Source of the DNA: Flavobacterium frigidimaris | Lineage (GTDB): Bacteria; Bacteroidota; Bacteroidia; Flavobacteriales; Flavobacteriaceae | Direction of reading: 5' to 3' | DNA length: 64,000 bases | NCBI GenBank assembly: GCA_900129595.1 | Contig: FQWG01000011.1 | Span: 62,001 to 126,000, forward strand | The notes under the pieces: generated by a model | The model's database searches: none | Told to the model about the DNA's origin: nothing | Seen by the model: only the letters and a program-made list of their open reading frames with translations | Position numbers and translations under genes: made by a program | Shown here: positions 8,508-18,500 of the stretch, one piece after another | Position numbering within the stretch: the first letter of the stretch is position 1 | Layout of the letters: every line of letters begins with the position of its first letter

Positions 8508-9098
8508 ATGAAAAACAAAAAATTGGTTCCTATTGATTCATTTCTTTTCATCTTTACAATCGGTTTTTTCATACTTGGCATTACATCTGCTGCCAAACAT
8601 TCTGATAAAAATCTTGTCGAAACCTCAACGTGGTATATCGCCGGCCCAACTCTAGAAAATCAGGAAACAATTAATCGTGTTCGTCAGCAAAAAGGCCTGG
8701 TTATAGTCACCTCAAAAGATAATCCCGCTGGAGAAATTGAATTGAATGTTTTACTTACTGATTCAGGTTCAAATGATGGTGCTCCAACTAATTTATCTGA
8801 TGATTCTAAATTTGTCACTATTATCTATAAATCATCACATCTTATAAAATTGCAGGCTCGCGAAGGCAATAAAGAAGGAACTGGTTGCGTTCATGGAGGA
8901 TCGCATCCCAGAGTTGATCTGCAAGCGTCGCCAAAAAAATTTAAAACGGTAAAAATTCCGTGGTCCGATTTTAAACAGGACGGATTGCCTGACGGAAAGC
9001 TTTTAGACTCTCACAATCTTTGTAAATTCAATTTTGTGAATTACAATCCGGTTTCGGGAGCGTTTTTAGAAATTAAAGCAGTTATAGTTCAAAATTAA
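8508..9098 (+). CDS. Secreted protein of unknown function
   Basis: A 196-residue exported protein; residues 1-27 form a signal or anchor segment (FLFIFTIGFFILGITSAA). The mature part has a beta-rich pattern with DNPAGEIELNVLLTDSG, SSHLIKLQAREGN, a CVHGGSHPRVDL stretch and KTVKIPWSDFKQDGLPDG, reminiscent of jelly-roll or CIA30-like carbohydrate-binding folds, where the IPWSDF phrase is common. I do not recognise the family. It has two Cys (in GCVHGG and HNLCKF) that could form a disulfide. It is followed after 5 bases by another small secreted protein, so the two are probably co-transcribed. Confidence 0.7.
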   Translation: MKNKKLVPIDSFLFIFTIGFFILGITSAAKHSDKNLVETSTWYIAGPTLENQETINRVRQQKGLVIVTSKDNPAGEIELNVLLTDSGSNDGAPTNLSDDSKFVTIIYKSSHLIKLQAREGNKEGTGCVHGGSHPRVDLQASPKKFKTVKIPWSDFKQDGLPDGKLLDSHNLCKFNFVNYNPVSGAFLEIKAVIVQN

Positions 9099-9103
9099 AA
9101 AAC

Positions 9104-9505
9104 ATGAAAACAAGACTTATTCTTTTACTTTTCGTTACCGTATTATTTTCAAATTTCGGCTTTAGCCAAAAAAAATCTACGTCTTCAAAAATAGACATTA
9201 ATGGCGTTTGGCAGGATATCAATCCGGATGTTCAGAATGCAGTGGTTATTATCTCTGAACAGGACGGAAAAGTGATGTTCTCTCATTATCTGGAATGGAA
9301 AGGGAAAAAATTTGTAGAAAGCGGCATAGGAAAAAGAGTCGGAAACACAATTGGTTATACTGTAGATGTTACTTTACCTATTAAAGGCTGGGCGACAGCA
9401 GGAACCCATACACTAACATTGTCTGAGGACGGAAACACGCTGGAAGGAACTTTTGCTGACAATAAAAAACGAACCGGACCGATTGCGTTTAAGCGCGTGA
9501 GGTGA
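9104..9505 (+). CDS. Small secreted protein of unknown function
   Basis: A 133-residue protein with a clear type I signal peptide (MKTRLILLLFVTVLFSNFGFSQ). The mature part starts with INGVWQDINPDVQNAVVII and includes GKVMFSHYLEWKGKKF, HTLTLSEDGNTLEGTFAD and a terminal GPIAFKRVR. This is the layout of small lipocalin-like or DUF2147-like beta-barrels in which W, G and the LEG.F motif recur. No function can be assigned. It lies 5 bases after the preceding secreted gene. Confidence 0.75.
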   Translation: MKTRLILLLFVTVLFSNFGFSQKKSTSSKIDINGVWQDINPDVQNAVVIISEQDGKVMFSHYLEWKGKKFVESGIGKRVGNTIGYTVDVTLPIKGWATAGTHTLTLSEDGNTLEGTFADNKKRTGPIAFKRVR

Positions 9506-9511
9506 AATTTT

Positions 9512-9553
9512 GTTTCAGGTTTCAGGTTATATCTTAACGTGAAACCTGAAACT
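9512..9553. terminator. Bidirectional hairpin between convergent genes
   Basis: GTTTCAGGTTTCAGGTT pairs with AACGTGAAACCTGAAAC around a short loop. It sits between the stops of the secreted gene (plus) and the acyltransferase gene (minus), so it can end both transcripts. The GTTTCAG unit is repeated and belongs to the class of low-complexity hairpins seen throughout this window. Confidence 0.6.
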
Positions 9554-9562
9554 TCTAAAACT

Positions 9563-10756
9563 TTACAAATGCAGTTGAATTTTATACCTGTTGCATAATT
9601 TCATCACAAACAACATAATAGTAGAAAACACTAATGACCAGATAATCCCCGGTACTCCTTCACGGAAATACCCCGGAATAATGTGAATTTGAAAAGCTTT
9701 GCAGAAATAATAAATTACGCCAGGCAAAATATAAATCAATAATGGATTTGCGGCGGCGGGCATGAAGAAATTACTCCATTTTGTTTGTTTCCTAATTTCC
9801 ATCAACCAATACAAGAAGTAGAATAAAACGGTACAAATTGTTGCAGAAAACATGGTCCAGGACGGAGTTCCTTTTATTTTTGAGATTCCAAAATAAGGTC
9901 TTAATAAATATCCTGTCACAAAAAACAGAACTGCAAAACCTATTACTGCCCAATTGATTTTGGCGGCTACTTTCCGATCAAAAAACAATAGCGAAATTAC
10001 TACTCCGGCAGCAACCACCGCAGCGTGCGTTAAATGTCCGGCAATAAAACCAAACCCGGGTATTTGATGTAACGCTGAACTTTCAGTCAGGTTTATCGCA
10101 TTTGCTGCTACACAAACAATCAAAAAAGCAATCATGCCCCATAATCTTCCGGAAACAACCCAGTAATAAACCACTGTAAAAAGATACGCCCAACCAATTA
10201 AGCCCAGAATTCCCCACCATTTTGGTGTAATCCCAATTGCGCCGGTATCCTCCTGAACATATAAAAAGTATAATGCTATCAAAACCAGCATTCCGCCATA
10301 ATGAAGTGTATTTTTTAACCAAACCGGAAAATCTTTGGGATATTTATTCCAAATCGGAATGGGCATTGCATAAGCCAAAAGCCCCCAAAAGACTGGCTCA
10401 ATGATCATTTTTGAAGCGTCATATCCATATTCCGCATTGACCATATAAACTCCGATAATAATTAATGCTAAAGCTCTTTTCAGAGTATGTGTCCAAATTG
10501 TTTTGGCGCTGTCGCCTTTGAGTAAACGGGCATTAAATGCAAAAGGAACAGACATTCCGACAATAAATAAAAAAGCCGGAAAAACCACGTCTACAAATGT
10601 CATCGCATCAGCATCAGCCGGCATATGTTTCATCCATTGTGGCACATTTTGAACACTTGCCAATTCATTTACAAAAATCATAACAAAAATTGTAATTCCC
10701 CGTAAAGCATCAATAGAAATAATCCTTTGATTGTATAAATTTTCTTTAATTCTCAT
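9563..10756 (-). CDS. Multi-pass acyltransferase, HGSNAT/DUF5009-like
   Basis: A 397-residue membrane protein with about ten hydrophobic segments. The N-terminus holds ISIDALRGITIFVMIFVNE, the signature of the heparan-alpha-glucosaminide N-acetyltransferase and DUF5009/DUF1624 families, in which acyl groups are moved across the membrane to a sugar. Other seen segments: VDVVFPAFLFIVGMSVPFAF, a typical second loop, and FFMPAAANPLLIYILPG near the end. The ATG at 10754-10756 is preferred; an upstream frame start (10843) adds 29 residues of no conserved type. Substrate is unknown; it is monocistronic on the minus strand. Confidence 0.85.
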   Translation of the reverse strand: MRIKENLYNQRIISIDALRGITIFVMIFVNELASVQNVPQWMKHMPADADAMTFVDVVFPAFLFIVGMSVPFAFNARLLKGDSAKTIWTHTLKRALALIIIGVYMVNAEYGYDASKMIIEPVFWGLLAYAMPIPIWNKYPKDFPVWLKNTLHYGGMLVLIALYFLYVQEDTGAIGITPKWWGILGLIGWAYLFTVVYYWVVSGRLWGMIAFLIVCVAANAINLTESSALHQIPGFGFIAGHLTHAAVVAAGVVISLLFFDRKVAAKINWAVIGFAVLFFVTGYLLRPYFGISKIKGTPSWTMFSATICTVLFYFLYWLMEIRKQTKWSNFFMPAAANPLLIYILPGVIYYFCKAFQIHIIPGYFREGVPGIIWSLVFSTIMLFVMKLCNRYKIQLHL

Positions 10757-11018
10757 AAAATAGTAGGTTTTTAGCAATCTCAAATATAACATAATTATGA
10801 AACGTTCGGTTACATTTGTTACATTAAAATAAAAGCATAACAAAATCTTTCTATTTGTATCTTTTTAAAACATACCGTTTTTCTTAAAATCAAAAAAACA
10901 CTTTTATGGATCAGATATTAGGTCTTTTAGCAAAAAAACCAATTAAACAGGCTTACTGTTTTTTCGATAGTATTTAAAGCTTTACTTTTATGACAGGCAA
11001 ATTTTAATATTGCAGTAC

Positions 11019-11984
11019 ATGATAAAAAACATTCTATTTCTTTGCTTTATTATATCATCCTCTTATGCACAAATTTCGGGATGCACAGATCCGCTTGCTA
11101 AAAACTACGACTCAAATGCCACCATAAATAACGGAAGCTGCCGTTACAATAATATCCGAATCAAACAGGAATACGCTATTCAATTAAGTGATTCAATAAA
11201 AGAAACTTCCGGATTAATCCTCTTTAATAATTTGTTATGGACACACAATGACGATCATGACAAAACGATTTATGGATTAGATTCGTTAGGAAAAATTCGA
11301 AAAAAAATCATTCTGGACAAAGTAACCAATCACGACTGGGAAGAAATTTCTCAGGATAGCACTCATCTCTATATTGGGGATTTTGGAAATAATTACGCAG
11401 GAAACAGAAAAGATCTGAGAATTTTAAAAATCGAAAAAAAATCATTTTTAGAAGGGAATCCAAGTATAGAAACAATTGCATTTCAGTATTCTGACCAAAC
11501 TGATTTTTCATCTCAAAAACCAAACAAAACTAATTTTGACTGTGAAGCTTTTGTGGTTTCAAAAGACAGTATCTATTTGTTTACCAAACAATGGAATACT
11601 TCTAAAACCGGTATTTATGCTCTGCCTAATACCTCCGGCAATCACACTGCTCAGCTACAATATACTTTAGACACACAAGGTCTGGTAACAGGTGCAACTT
11701 ATTTAGAATCAAAAAAACTCATTGCACTTTGTGGTTATTCTAAAATAGGAAAACCATTTTTGTTTCTTTTATATGATTACAAAAACAATGATTTTTTGTC
11801 TGGAAACAAACGAAGAATTACGATCAAACGTCCCATTCTTCAAATTGAAGGTATCGCAACCAAAGATGGCTTACATTATTATCTTACGAATGAATCTCTG
11901 GTTCGAAAACCTGTTATTAATGTTCCGCAGCAAATTCACTATTTTGATTTGAGTTCAGTATTAAGCCAATATCTCAATAAATAG
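11019..11984 (+). CDS. Secreted protein with GCTD-repeat and propeller-like region
   Basis: A 321-residue protein with signal peptide MIKNILFLCFIISSSYAQ. It is followed by GCTDPLAKNYDSNATINNGS, a small Cys-bracketed motif frequent in Bacteroidota extracellular proteins. The rest (ETSGLILFNNLLWTHNDD, THLYIGDFGNN, FDCEAFVVSKDSIYLFTKQW, IEGIATKDGLHYYLTNE) looks like blades of a six-bladed propeller of the SdiA-regulated or esterase-like-phytase type. No enzymatic residues can be named with confidence and no C-terminal sorting domain is seen. An in-frame TTG at 11010 is the alternative start. Confidence 0.75.
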   Translation: MIKNILFLCFIISSSYAQISGCTDPLAKNYDSNATINNGSCRYNNIRIKQEYAIQLSDSIKETSGLILFNNLLWTHNDDHDKTIYGLDSLGKIRKKIILDKVTNHDWEEISQDSTHLYIGDFGNNYAGNRKDLRILKIEKKSFLEGNPSIETIAFQYSDQTDFSSQKPNKTNFDCEAFVVSKDSIYLFTKQWNTSKTGIYALPNTSGNHTAQLQYTLDTQGLVTGATYLESKKLIALCGYSKIGKPFLFLLYDYKNNDFLSGNKRRITIKRPILQIEGIATKDGLHYYLTNESLVRKPVINVPQQIHYFDLSSVLSQYLNK

Positions 11985-12071
11985 CAATTATTTATGTTTT
12001 ATGAACAGTCAGGCCTTCATTTCTGTTTTCTATAAATAAGCAAAAACGGTTTTAAAAGAGTTTATTTTTTA

Positions 12072-12542
12072 TCAGACCGGCAGATTATTTTCAAAAGCGG
12101 ACCCAAAAGAAAAAAATGAATCTGTACTTCCAACACCTTCAATTTGGTGAATTTGCTCGTATAAAACTTTGCGAAGCTCTTCGTTGTTTTCGGCTACAAT
12201 TTTAACAAACAAAGCATATTTCCCGGAAACCCAATGACACTCTATTACTTCCGGAATTTCTTTAAGTTTTTCAGCAATAGAATATGAGAAATGAGCCTCT
12301 TTGGTAACGATTCCCGTATAAGTAATCGTTTCAAAACCAAGTTCTTTAGGATTTAATTTTACAGAAAAACCGGTAATTATTCCCGCTTCCTGCAATTTCC
12401 GAACTCTTAAATGTACCAATGAATTGGAAATATTTAATTCTTTCGCCAAATCAGAAAATGGTATTCTTCCATTCTCACTTAGTTTTTGCAGAATTTCTCT
12501 ATCTAAATAATCAGTATTTTCATTCTTCTTGATGCCCGCCAT
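12072..12542 (-). CDS. Lrp/AsnC family transcriptional regulator
   Basis: A 156-residue Lrp/AsnC protein. Residues 12-65 are the HTH (LDREILQKLSENGRIPFSDL, then AKELNISNSLVHLRVRKLQ) and residues 75-150 the RAM/ligand-binding domain. Members bind an amino acid or its catabolite. It is divergent from the eight-gene run 12731-30234 across a 188-base gap holding two identical 14-base repeats, so it is the natural candidate regulator of that locus; ligand candidates are lysine, hydroxylysine or 2-aminoadipate (inference). Length is typical. Confidence 0.92.
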   Translation of the reverse strand: MAGIKKNENTDYLDREILQKLSENGRIPFSDLAKELNISNSLVHLRVRKLQEAGIITGFSVKLNPKELGFETITYTGIVTKEAHFSYSIAEKLKEIPEVIECHWVSGKYALFVKIVAENNEELRKVLYEQIHQIEGVGSTDSFFSFGSAFENNLPV

Positions 12543-12671
12543 AGTCCGTTTTTGTTTGATGATTCTATTATTTTGACAATTCTTATGATGAAACTCGATT
12601 TTAAAGTGTCAAAATTACAAAAAAAACTGCACATCGTGTCTAATTCTCAATAATCGTACTTGTATGATGTT

Positions 12672-12716
12672 ATAATAACAGTATTATATATAGATTTGTG
12701 TCATAATAACAGTATT
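12672..12716 (+). promoter_or_regulatory. Candidate operator: two 14-base direct repeats 31 bases apart
   Basis: ATAATAACAGTATT occurs at 12672-12685 and again at 12703-12716. The 31-base period is three helical turns, so both sites lie on the same DNA face, as in Lrp-type binding. The minus-7-like box TAGATTTG (12691-12698) lies between them. The first copy would fall in the promoter spacer and the second over the transcription start. A weaker third likeness is at 12650-12660. Confidence 0.55.
12691..12698 (+). promoter_or_regulatory. Minus-7 promoter box for the hydroxylysine locus
   Basis: TAGATTTG fits TAnnTTTG and lies 33 bases before the DUF1338 start, bracketed by the 14-base direct repeats. 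No ideal minus-33 TTG was found, which would suit a regulator-dependent promoter. Confidence 0.5.
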
Positions 12717-12730
12717 TTAACAAAACCAAA

Positions 12731-13546
12731 ATGAATAAAACTCAACTACTTACAAAATTATGGGAGCAATATGCTCATATTACTCCTTCTGCAGAAAAAA
12801 TACACGAATTGCTGCAAGAGAGAGGCGAAGAAATTATAAACGATCATATCGCAATTCGTACTTTCAATGATCAACGTGTCAATATTGCAGTATTAGAAAA
12901 ACCTTTCTTAAATGTTGGTTACGAGGCTAAAGGCGAATATAATTTTGAAACTAAAAAATTATACGCAAAGCATTATGAGCATGCTACAGATAAAGATGCG
13001 CCAAGAATTTTTATTTCTGAATTAGAATTAGAAAAATGTTCTGCAACATTGCAAGAAACGGTACAGGATATATTGAACAATTGTGATCAAAATTTATTCA
13101 ATGATCCGGAATTGGTTTTGAGCGGTTCTGTCTGGAAAGGAAATTCTCAGGCGATTTACAAATCATTGCTTGAAGAATCTGAATATGCTGCGTGGATGTA
13201 CGTTTACGGTTTTAGAGCAAATCACTTCACAATAAATACAAATGCTCTTAAAGATTTTAAAACACTCGAAGAACTAAACAATTTTCTGGAAGCAAACGGA
13301 TGGAAACTAAACGCGTCAGGAGGAAAAATTAAAGGAACTCCGGAACAATTACTGGAACAATCGAGCACTCTGGCCGATTTGTATACCGTAGATTTTGAAG
13401 AAGGAGCGTTAGAAATTCCGTCCTGCTATTATGAATTTGCACTTCGTTATCCAATGTCAAACGGAGAATTGTATCAGGGATTTGTTGCTTCATCTGCAGA
13501 TAAAATCTTTGAAAGTACTGACGTAAAGCTGCAGGAAGCAAAATAA
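12731..13546 (+). CDS. DUF1338 protein, predicted 2-oxoadipate dioxygenase/decarboxylase
   Basis: A 271-residue member of the DUF1338 family, which includes the non-haem iron enzyme HglS that turns 2-oxoadipate into D-2-hydroxyglutarate in lysine breakdown. Candidate iron ligands follow the family pattern: His39 in NDHIAIRTF, His165 in RANHFTIN and Glu235 in CYYEFALRYP. It is much shorter than the about 460-residue proteobacterial HglS but matches the compact Bacteroidota form. First gene after the divergent Lrp regulator; the next gene is an ALDH7, the enzyme two steps before it in the same pathway. Assignment to 2-oxoadipate rests on family plus context. Confidence 0.85.
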   Translation: MNKTQLLTKLWEQYAHITPSAEKIHELLQERGEEIINDHIAIRTFNDQRVNIAVLEKPFLNVGYEAKGEYNFETKKLYAKHYEHATDKDAPRIFISELELEKCSATLQETVQDILNNCDQNLFNDPELVLSGSVWKGNSQAIYKSLLEESEYAAWMYVYGFRANHFTINTNALKDFKTLEELNNFLEANGWKLNASGGKIKGTPEQLLEQSSTLADLYTVDFEEGALEIPSCYYEFALRYPMSNGELYQGFVASSADKIFESTDVKLQEAK

Positions 13547-13570
13547 TAAAAATCTATTCAACAGAATTAT

Positions 13571-13650
13571 TTTAACACATAGAAACATAGATTTTAGATA
13601 CTCGAAACAAGACGTTTCACTTATTTAAAAGACACATAGAATGACTATGT
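13571..13650. repeat. AACACATAGAAACATAG intergenic repeat
   Basis: AACACATAGAAACATAGATTT is followed by a partly complementary stretch with ACACATAGAATGACTATGTA. The same unit recurs at 22470-22512, where it forms a full hairpin with ATGTTTCTATGTGTTT. The 257-base gap to the ALDH7 gene holds nothing else recognisable. Confidence 0.5.
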
Positions 13651-13803
13651 AAAAGAAATCTACTTCTTTAAGGATGCTCTTTTACTAAGAATAAAAATCA
13701 ATTTCCAGAAGAAAAAAACGATACAACAGAAAGCTTTTCTGAGGCTATAATATTGTCTTGTTTTTTGACACAAGCAGAATAACAAATAAAAAAAAGGGCC
13801 GGA

Positions 13804-15357
13804 ATGACAACAACAGAATTAGGATTCGGAATAAAAGAAGCTTTAGAACAATTGGGCATAAAGGAAATTAATGAAGGAACTTCAACAGGAATAAACAATT
13901 TTTCGAGCGGTGACATTTTAGAAAGTTACTCTCCGGTTGACGGACAATTAATTGGAAAAATTAAGACTTCGACTGCTGCAGATTATGAAAAAGTAATGGA
14001 GTCAGCAACAGCTGCTTTCAAACAATTTAGAGTAATGCCGGCACCTCAACGAGGAGAAATTGTGCGTCAGTTTGGAGAAAAATTACGCAAGAATAAGGAA
14101 GCCTTAGGAAAACTGGTTTCTTATGAAATGGGTAAATCTTTGCAGGAAGGTTATGGAGAGGTTCAGGAAATGATCGATATCTGTGATTTTGCAGTAGGTC
14201 TGTCGCGTCAGTTACACGGATTAACGATGCACTCTGAGCGTCCGGGACACAGAATGTATGAACAATATCATTCTTTGGGAGTTGTCGGGATTATTTCGGC
14301 ATTCAACTTTCCGGTAGCGGTTTGGGCATGGAACACTGCTTTGGCCTGGATCTGCGGAGATGTTTGCGTTTGGAAACCCTCAGAAAAAACACCACTGTGC
14401 GGAATTGCCTGTCAAAATATCATGGCAGAGGTGATCAAAGAAAACAACCTTCCGGAAGGTATTTCCTGTTTAATCAATGGTGATTACAGAATAGGAGAAA
14501 TAATGACAAACGATAAACGTGTACCCTTAATATCCGCTACAGGTTCTACCCGTATGGGCAAAATCGTGGCGCAGGTAGTTGCAGGACGTTTAGGAACTTC
14601 ATTATTAGAACTAGGCGGTAACAATGCCATTATTGTAACTCCGGATGCCGATATAAAAATGACTGTTATTGGTGCCGTTTTTGGCGCTGTAGGAACAGCA
14701 GGACAAAGATGTACATCGACACGCCGTTTGATCATTCACGAAAGTATTTATGACAAAGTAAAAGATGCAATCGTTTCTGCCTACAAACAATTGCGTATCG
14801 GGAATCCATTAGACGAAACGAACCATGTTGGTCCGCTAATAGACAAACATGCAGTCGAAATGTACCATCAGGCCCTGGAAAAAGTGGTAGCCGAAGGCGG
14901 GAAAATCCTGGTAGAAGGCGGCGTACTTTCAGGAGAAGGATATGAAAGCGGCTGTTATGTAAAACCTGCAATTGCTGAAGCCGAGAACACATTTGAAATT
15001 GTACAACACGAAACTTTTGCCCCCGTATTGTACTTATTAAAATATTCAGGAACGGTTGTCGATGCCATTGCAATACAGAATGGCGTAGCCCAAGGATTGT
15101 CTTCGGCTATTATGACCAATAATTTAAGAGAAGCCGAATTGTTCTTATCTGTTACAGGATCTGACTGCGGTATTGCCAATGTAAATATCGGAACATCCGG
15201 TGCTGAAATTGGTGGTGCTTTTGGCGGCGAAAAAGAAACAGGCGGAGGAAGAGAATCAGGCTCTGATGCCTGGAAAGTTTACATGCGAAGACAAACGAAT
15301 ACCATTAACTACACTACTAGCCTGCCATTGGCACAAGGAATAAAATTTGATTTATAA
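13804..15357 (+). CDS. ALDH7 (antiquitin-type) 2-aminoadipate semialdehyde dehydrogenase
   Basis: A 517-residue NAD-dependent aldehyde dehydrogenase. Catalytic Cys303 lies in GTAGQRCTSTRRL and the general base Glu269 in LLELGGNNAI. The features EMGKSLQEGYGEVQEMIDICD, AFNFPVAVWAWNTALAWICGD and CGIANVNIGTSGAEIGGAFG are those of the ALDH7A1/antiquitin clade rather than of ALDH5 or ALDH9, so the likely substrate is 2-aminoadipate 6-semialdehyde (or its cyclic form P6C), giving 2-aminoadipate. Position between the DUF1338 gene and a SusC/SusD pair, and upstream of a kinase/phospho-lyase fusion, fits the hydroxylysine route. Start is the only ATG before the conserved N-terminus (LGIKEINEGTSTG). Confidence 0.93.
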   Translation: MTTTELGFGIKEALEQLGIKEINEGTSTGINNFSSGDILESYSPVDGQLIGKIKTSTAADYEKVMESATAAFKQFRVMPAPQRGEIVRQFGEKLRKNKEALGKLVSYEMGKSLQEGYGEVQEMIDICDFAVGLSRQLHGLTMHSERPGHRMYEQYHSLGVVGIISAFNFPVAVWAWNTALAWICGDVCVWKPSEKTPLCGIACQNIMAEVIKENNLPEGISCLINGDYRIGEIMTNDKRVPLISATGSTRMGKIVAQVVAGRLGTSLLELGGNNAIIVTPDADIKMTVIGAVFGAVGTAGQRCTSTRRLIIHESIYDKVKDAIVSAYKQLRIGNPLDETNHVGPLIDKHAVEMYHQALEKVVAEGGKILVEGGVLSGEGYESGCYVKPAIAEAENTFEIVQHETFAPVLYLLKYSGTVVDAIAIQNGVAQGLSSAIMTNNLREAELFLSVTGSDCGIANVNIGTSGAEIGGAFGGEKETGGGRESGSDAWKVYMRRQTNTINYTTSLPLAQGIKFDL

Positions 15358-15458
15358 ACTGATTACAAACCAAAAACAAAAATCCCAACAAAGAGAATAC
15401 CGCATTTTATAAAGCAGTCCTTCCACCATTGCCTAAATAAAATGTTTGCGTTACAATG

Positions 15459-15477
15459 AAAAAAAAAAAAAAAAAAA
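15459..15477 (+). repeat. A19 homopolymer tract in the susC leader
   Basis: Nineteen consecutive adenines, preceded by ATG, lie 40 bases before the SusC-like start. Tracts of this length slip readily during replication. The leader also holds a near-match promoter box, AAATGTTTGCG at about 15440. Confidence 0.8.
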
Positions 15478-15516
15478 CTAAAAAGCGAAATTTTAATTAA
15501 CCAAAACATTACCAAA

Positions 15517-18500
15517 ATGAAAAAACTACTAGTTAGGAAGCTAAATTTTATTCCTCTACTGTTATGCTTGTGGTTACCAAACCTCAATTTTGCACAAGCG
15601 CAAAAAACAATTTCAGGAAAAATTACAGACGAGAAAAACAATACGCTGCCAGGCGTAAGTATTTCTATTAAAGATTCTAAGTACAATGCCGCAACAGACA
15701 TTGACGGAAATTATACACTGGTATATTCGTCAAGTCTTACAGATCCGATTATCGTTTTTTCTTATATGGGATTCATAGGAAAAAGCGAAGCTGTAAACAA
15801 CCGCACAGAATTTAATGTGGTGATGCAGGAAGAAACCAATAAACTGAACGAAGTGGTTATTATTGGTTACGGTTCTCAGAAAAAGAGCAATGTTACCGGA
15901 GCTATTGCTACCGTTAAAAAAGAAAGCCTCGAAACCAGAGCCACAACAAATCCGGCCGAAGCACTTCAAGGCTTAGTTGCCGGAGTAAATGTGCAAAAAA
16001 GCGGTGGTGTTGCAGGAGCAGATGTAAAAGTAAAAATTCGTGGGGTAAATACCTTTGGAGCAACAGAACCACTTTATATTATTGACGGATTTCAAGGAAA
16101 CATCAATACCGTAAACCCAACAAATATAGAATCTATAGAGGTGCTTAAAGATGGTGCTGCGGCGGCAATTTACGGATCTGTGGCTGCCAACGGTGTAATT
16201 ATCGTTACTACTAAAAACGGTCAGAAAGAAGGCGTAAAAGTAGATTTCAGTTCATTTTTAAGCATCACAAATCCATCAAAAACTTTAGATTTATTAGATG
16301 CTGACGGATATCGTACTGTAAATAAAAGAATGTATGATGAATACAACAAATATGCAACTTCGCCAAAACCGCTTCCGGCTTATATAACGGCTCCATCAGA
16401 TACCAATACAGATTGGCAGGATGAAGTTTTCCGTTCAGGGCTTACTCAAAACTACGGTTTGGGAGTTCAGGGCAGACAGGGCGATTTTAAATTTGCTTTG
16501 TATGGTAATTACGTAAAGCAAAAAGGTATCATAATTGACAATGAATATGGTCAGCAAATGGCCAGCGCAAGAATTAGTTTCAAGAAATCAATTTTTGATA
16601 TTGACGGAAAAATGGCGTATCAGGCAACGCAAAATGCTTTGCCTAATTTTCAATTAAAAGAGGTATACACCATGTCTCCGCTAGTTCCGGTTTATGATGA
16701 AAATGAGCAATACGGTTACGGTTTGTCGAACAAAAATGGTCTTCCGGCAGGAACAAATCCTGTTGCCGAAGAACATTTTAAGAAAAGCAACGAAAAAGGA
16801 CAGGATATAACAGCAAATATTTCGGTAACGGCAAATATAGCGTCGTGGATAAAATATAAACTGGGTTATTCTTACCGCGTAAAAAACAGCCAGCAAACGG
16901 CACATTTCCCTCCTTATATTGCAAATCCAAAAGAGGTGCACCTTTATCCGATGCAAACGGAATTGAGAACAACCTGGGATGAGCAAATTTTAGATAATAT
17001 TATTACAATTGATAAAACTTTCGGTAAACATGTTTTTGGTTTAATGCTTGGTAATACCATCAACAGCCAATCATCAAACTGGAATCAGGTTAGTGTGGAA
17101 GGAAAAACAACCGATTATTCTGTAGAAGACGGACAGTTGGTTTCTATCGACCGTCCGTCCGGGTTTTTAGATCCTGGTTTTGAAACTATTGGTGCAGGAA
17201 GAGGTGGAACGTATGCTGCAGATGGTTCAAAATACCAATACAACCGTCTTTCTTTCTTTAGCAGATTAAACTATTCTTTCAAAGACCGTTACTTACTTCA
17301 AATGACAATTAGAAAAGATGGTTCGTCTAAATTTGGAGAAGACAGCCGTTGGGGAACTTTCCCCTCTATTGCCTTAGGATGGAAAATTGAGCAGGAAGAT
17401 TTTTTCCCAAAGGATATGGTTCTTTCAACTTTAAAACTACGTGCAAGCTGGGGACAATTAGGTAACGAAGCTGCTTTAGGATATTACTCTGCAAATACAT
17501 TGATTAAAACCGGAAATACTTTAGGTTCAGGTTATGTACAAGGAAACGGAAGCAACCCATGGCCGGGAAGTATTGCAATGGCATTAGAAAACAGAAACCT
17601 GCAATGGGAAACGACAGATTCTAAGAATATAGGTATTGATTATACCCTTTTGAAAGGAAAAATCAGCGGTTCGATGAACTACTACCATAATGTAACAGAC
17701 AATTTACTGATTACAAAAAAACTGGCTCCATCTGCGGGAATTGACGACCCGGTTCTTAACGTAGGTAAAATCAGTAACAGCGGATTTGAATTTGAAGTCA
17801 ATTACCGCGATCAGGTTAATGAATTCAAATACAACGCAGGTTTAAATTTTTCTACTCTTAAAAACAAAGTTGTAGAACTGGCAAACGAAGGACAAACAAT
17901 CTACGGAGAAGGATTAAAATATGGAGACGAGCATTTTCCAACCCAAGCACGCGTAGGAAGCCCAATTAGTGGATTTTATTTGTACAAAACAGACGGAATT
18001 TTCCAATCTGCAGAAGAAGTAAACGCTCATAGCAAAAATGGTGTTTTATTACAGCCAAATGCGCAGCCCGGAGATATTCGTTTCAAAGATTTGAACGGAG
18101 ATGGTGTTATAGATGAAAATGACAAAGCATACGCAGGAACAGGATTACCAAAATTAGAAGTAAACCTTAGCTTAGGCGCAAGTTATAAAGGTTTTGATTT
18201 TTCTGCTTTGATTGGAAGCGGCTGGGGTAATAAATTATACAACGGAAACAGGTATTTCTACGAATCTATGAACTCAGGAACCAATATGCTGGCTTCGACA
18301 TTGAATTCATGGACACCGGAAAATCACAGTAACATTCCTCGTGCCGTATTACAGGATCCTAACGGAAACAGCCGCGAATCTGATCGTTTCCTTGAGAGTG
18401 GCGATTTTATCAGAATGCGCCAGATACAATTAGGATATACTATTCCGACCAAAATTTTAGGGAAAGCAAAAATAGACAAACTTAGATTTTATATAAGTGC

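Noticed and set aside
10904..10975. Tiny frame of 23 codons starting MDQILGLLAKKP between the acyltransferase and the propeller gene
   Set aside because: Too short, no leader signals, and no similarity I can support; probably chance in AT-rich DNA.
13571..13650. CRISPR-like repeat
   Set aside because: Single irregular unit, no spacers, no cas genes in the window.
13329..15179. Several minus-strand frames of 70-113 codons inside DUF1338 and ALDH7
   Set aside because: They overlap strong genes with catalytic motifs, and have no motif or start context of their own.
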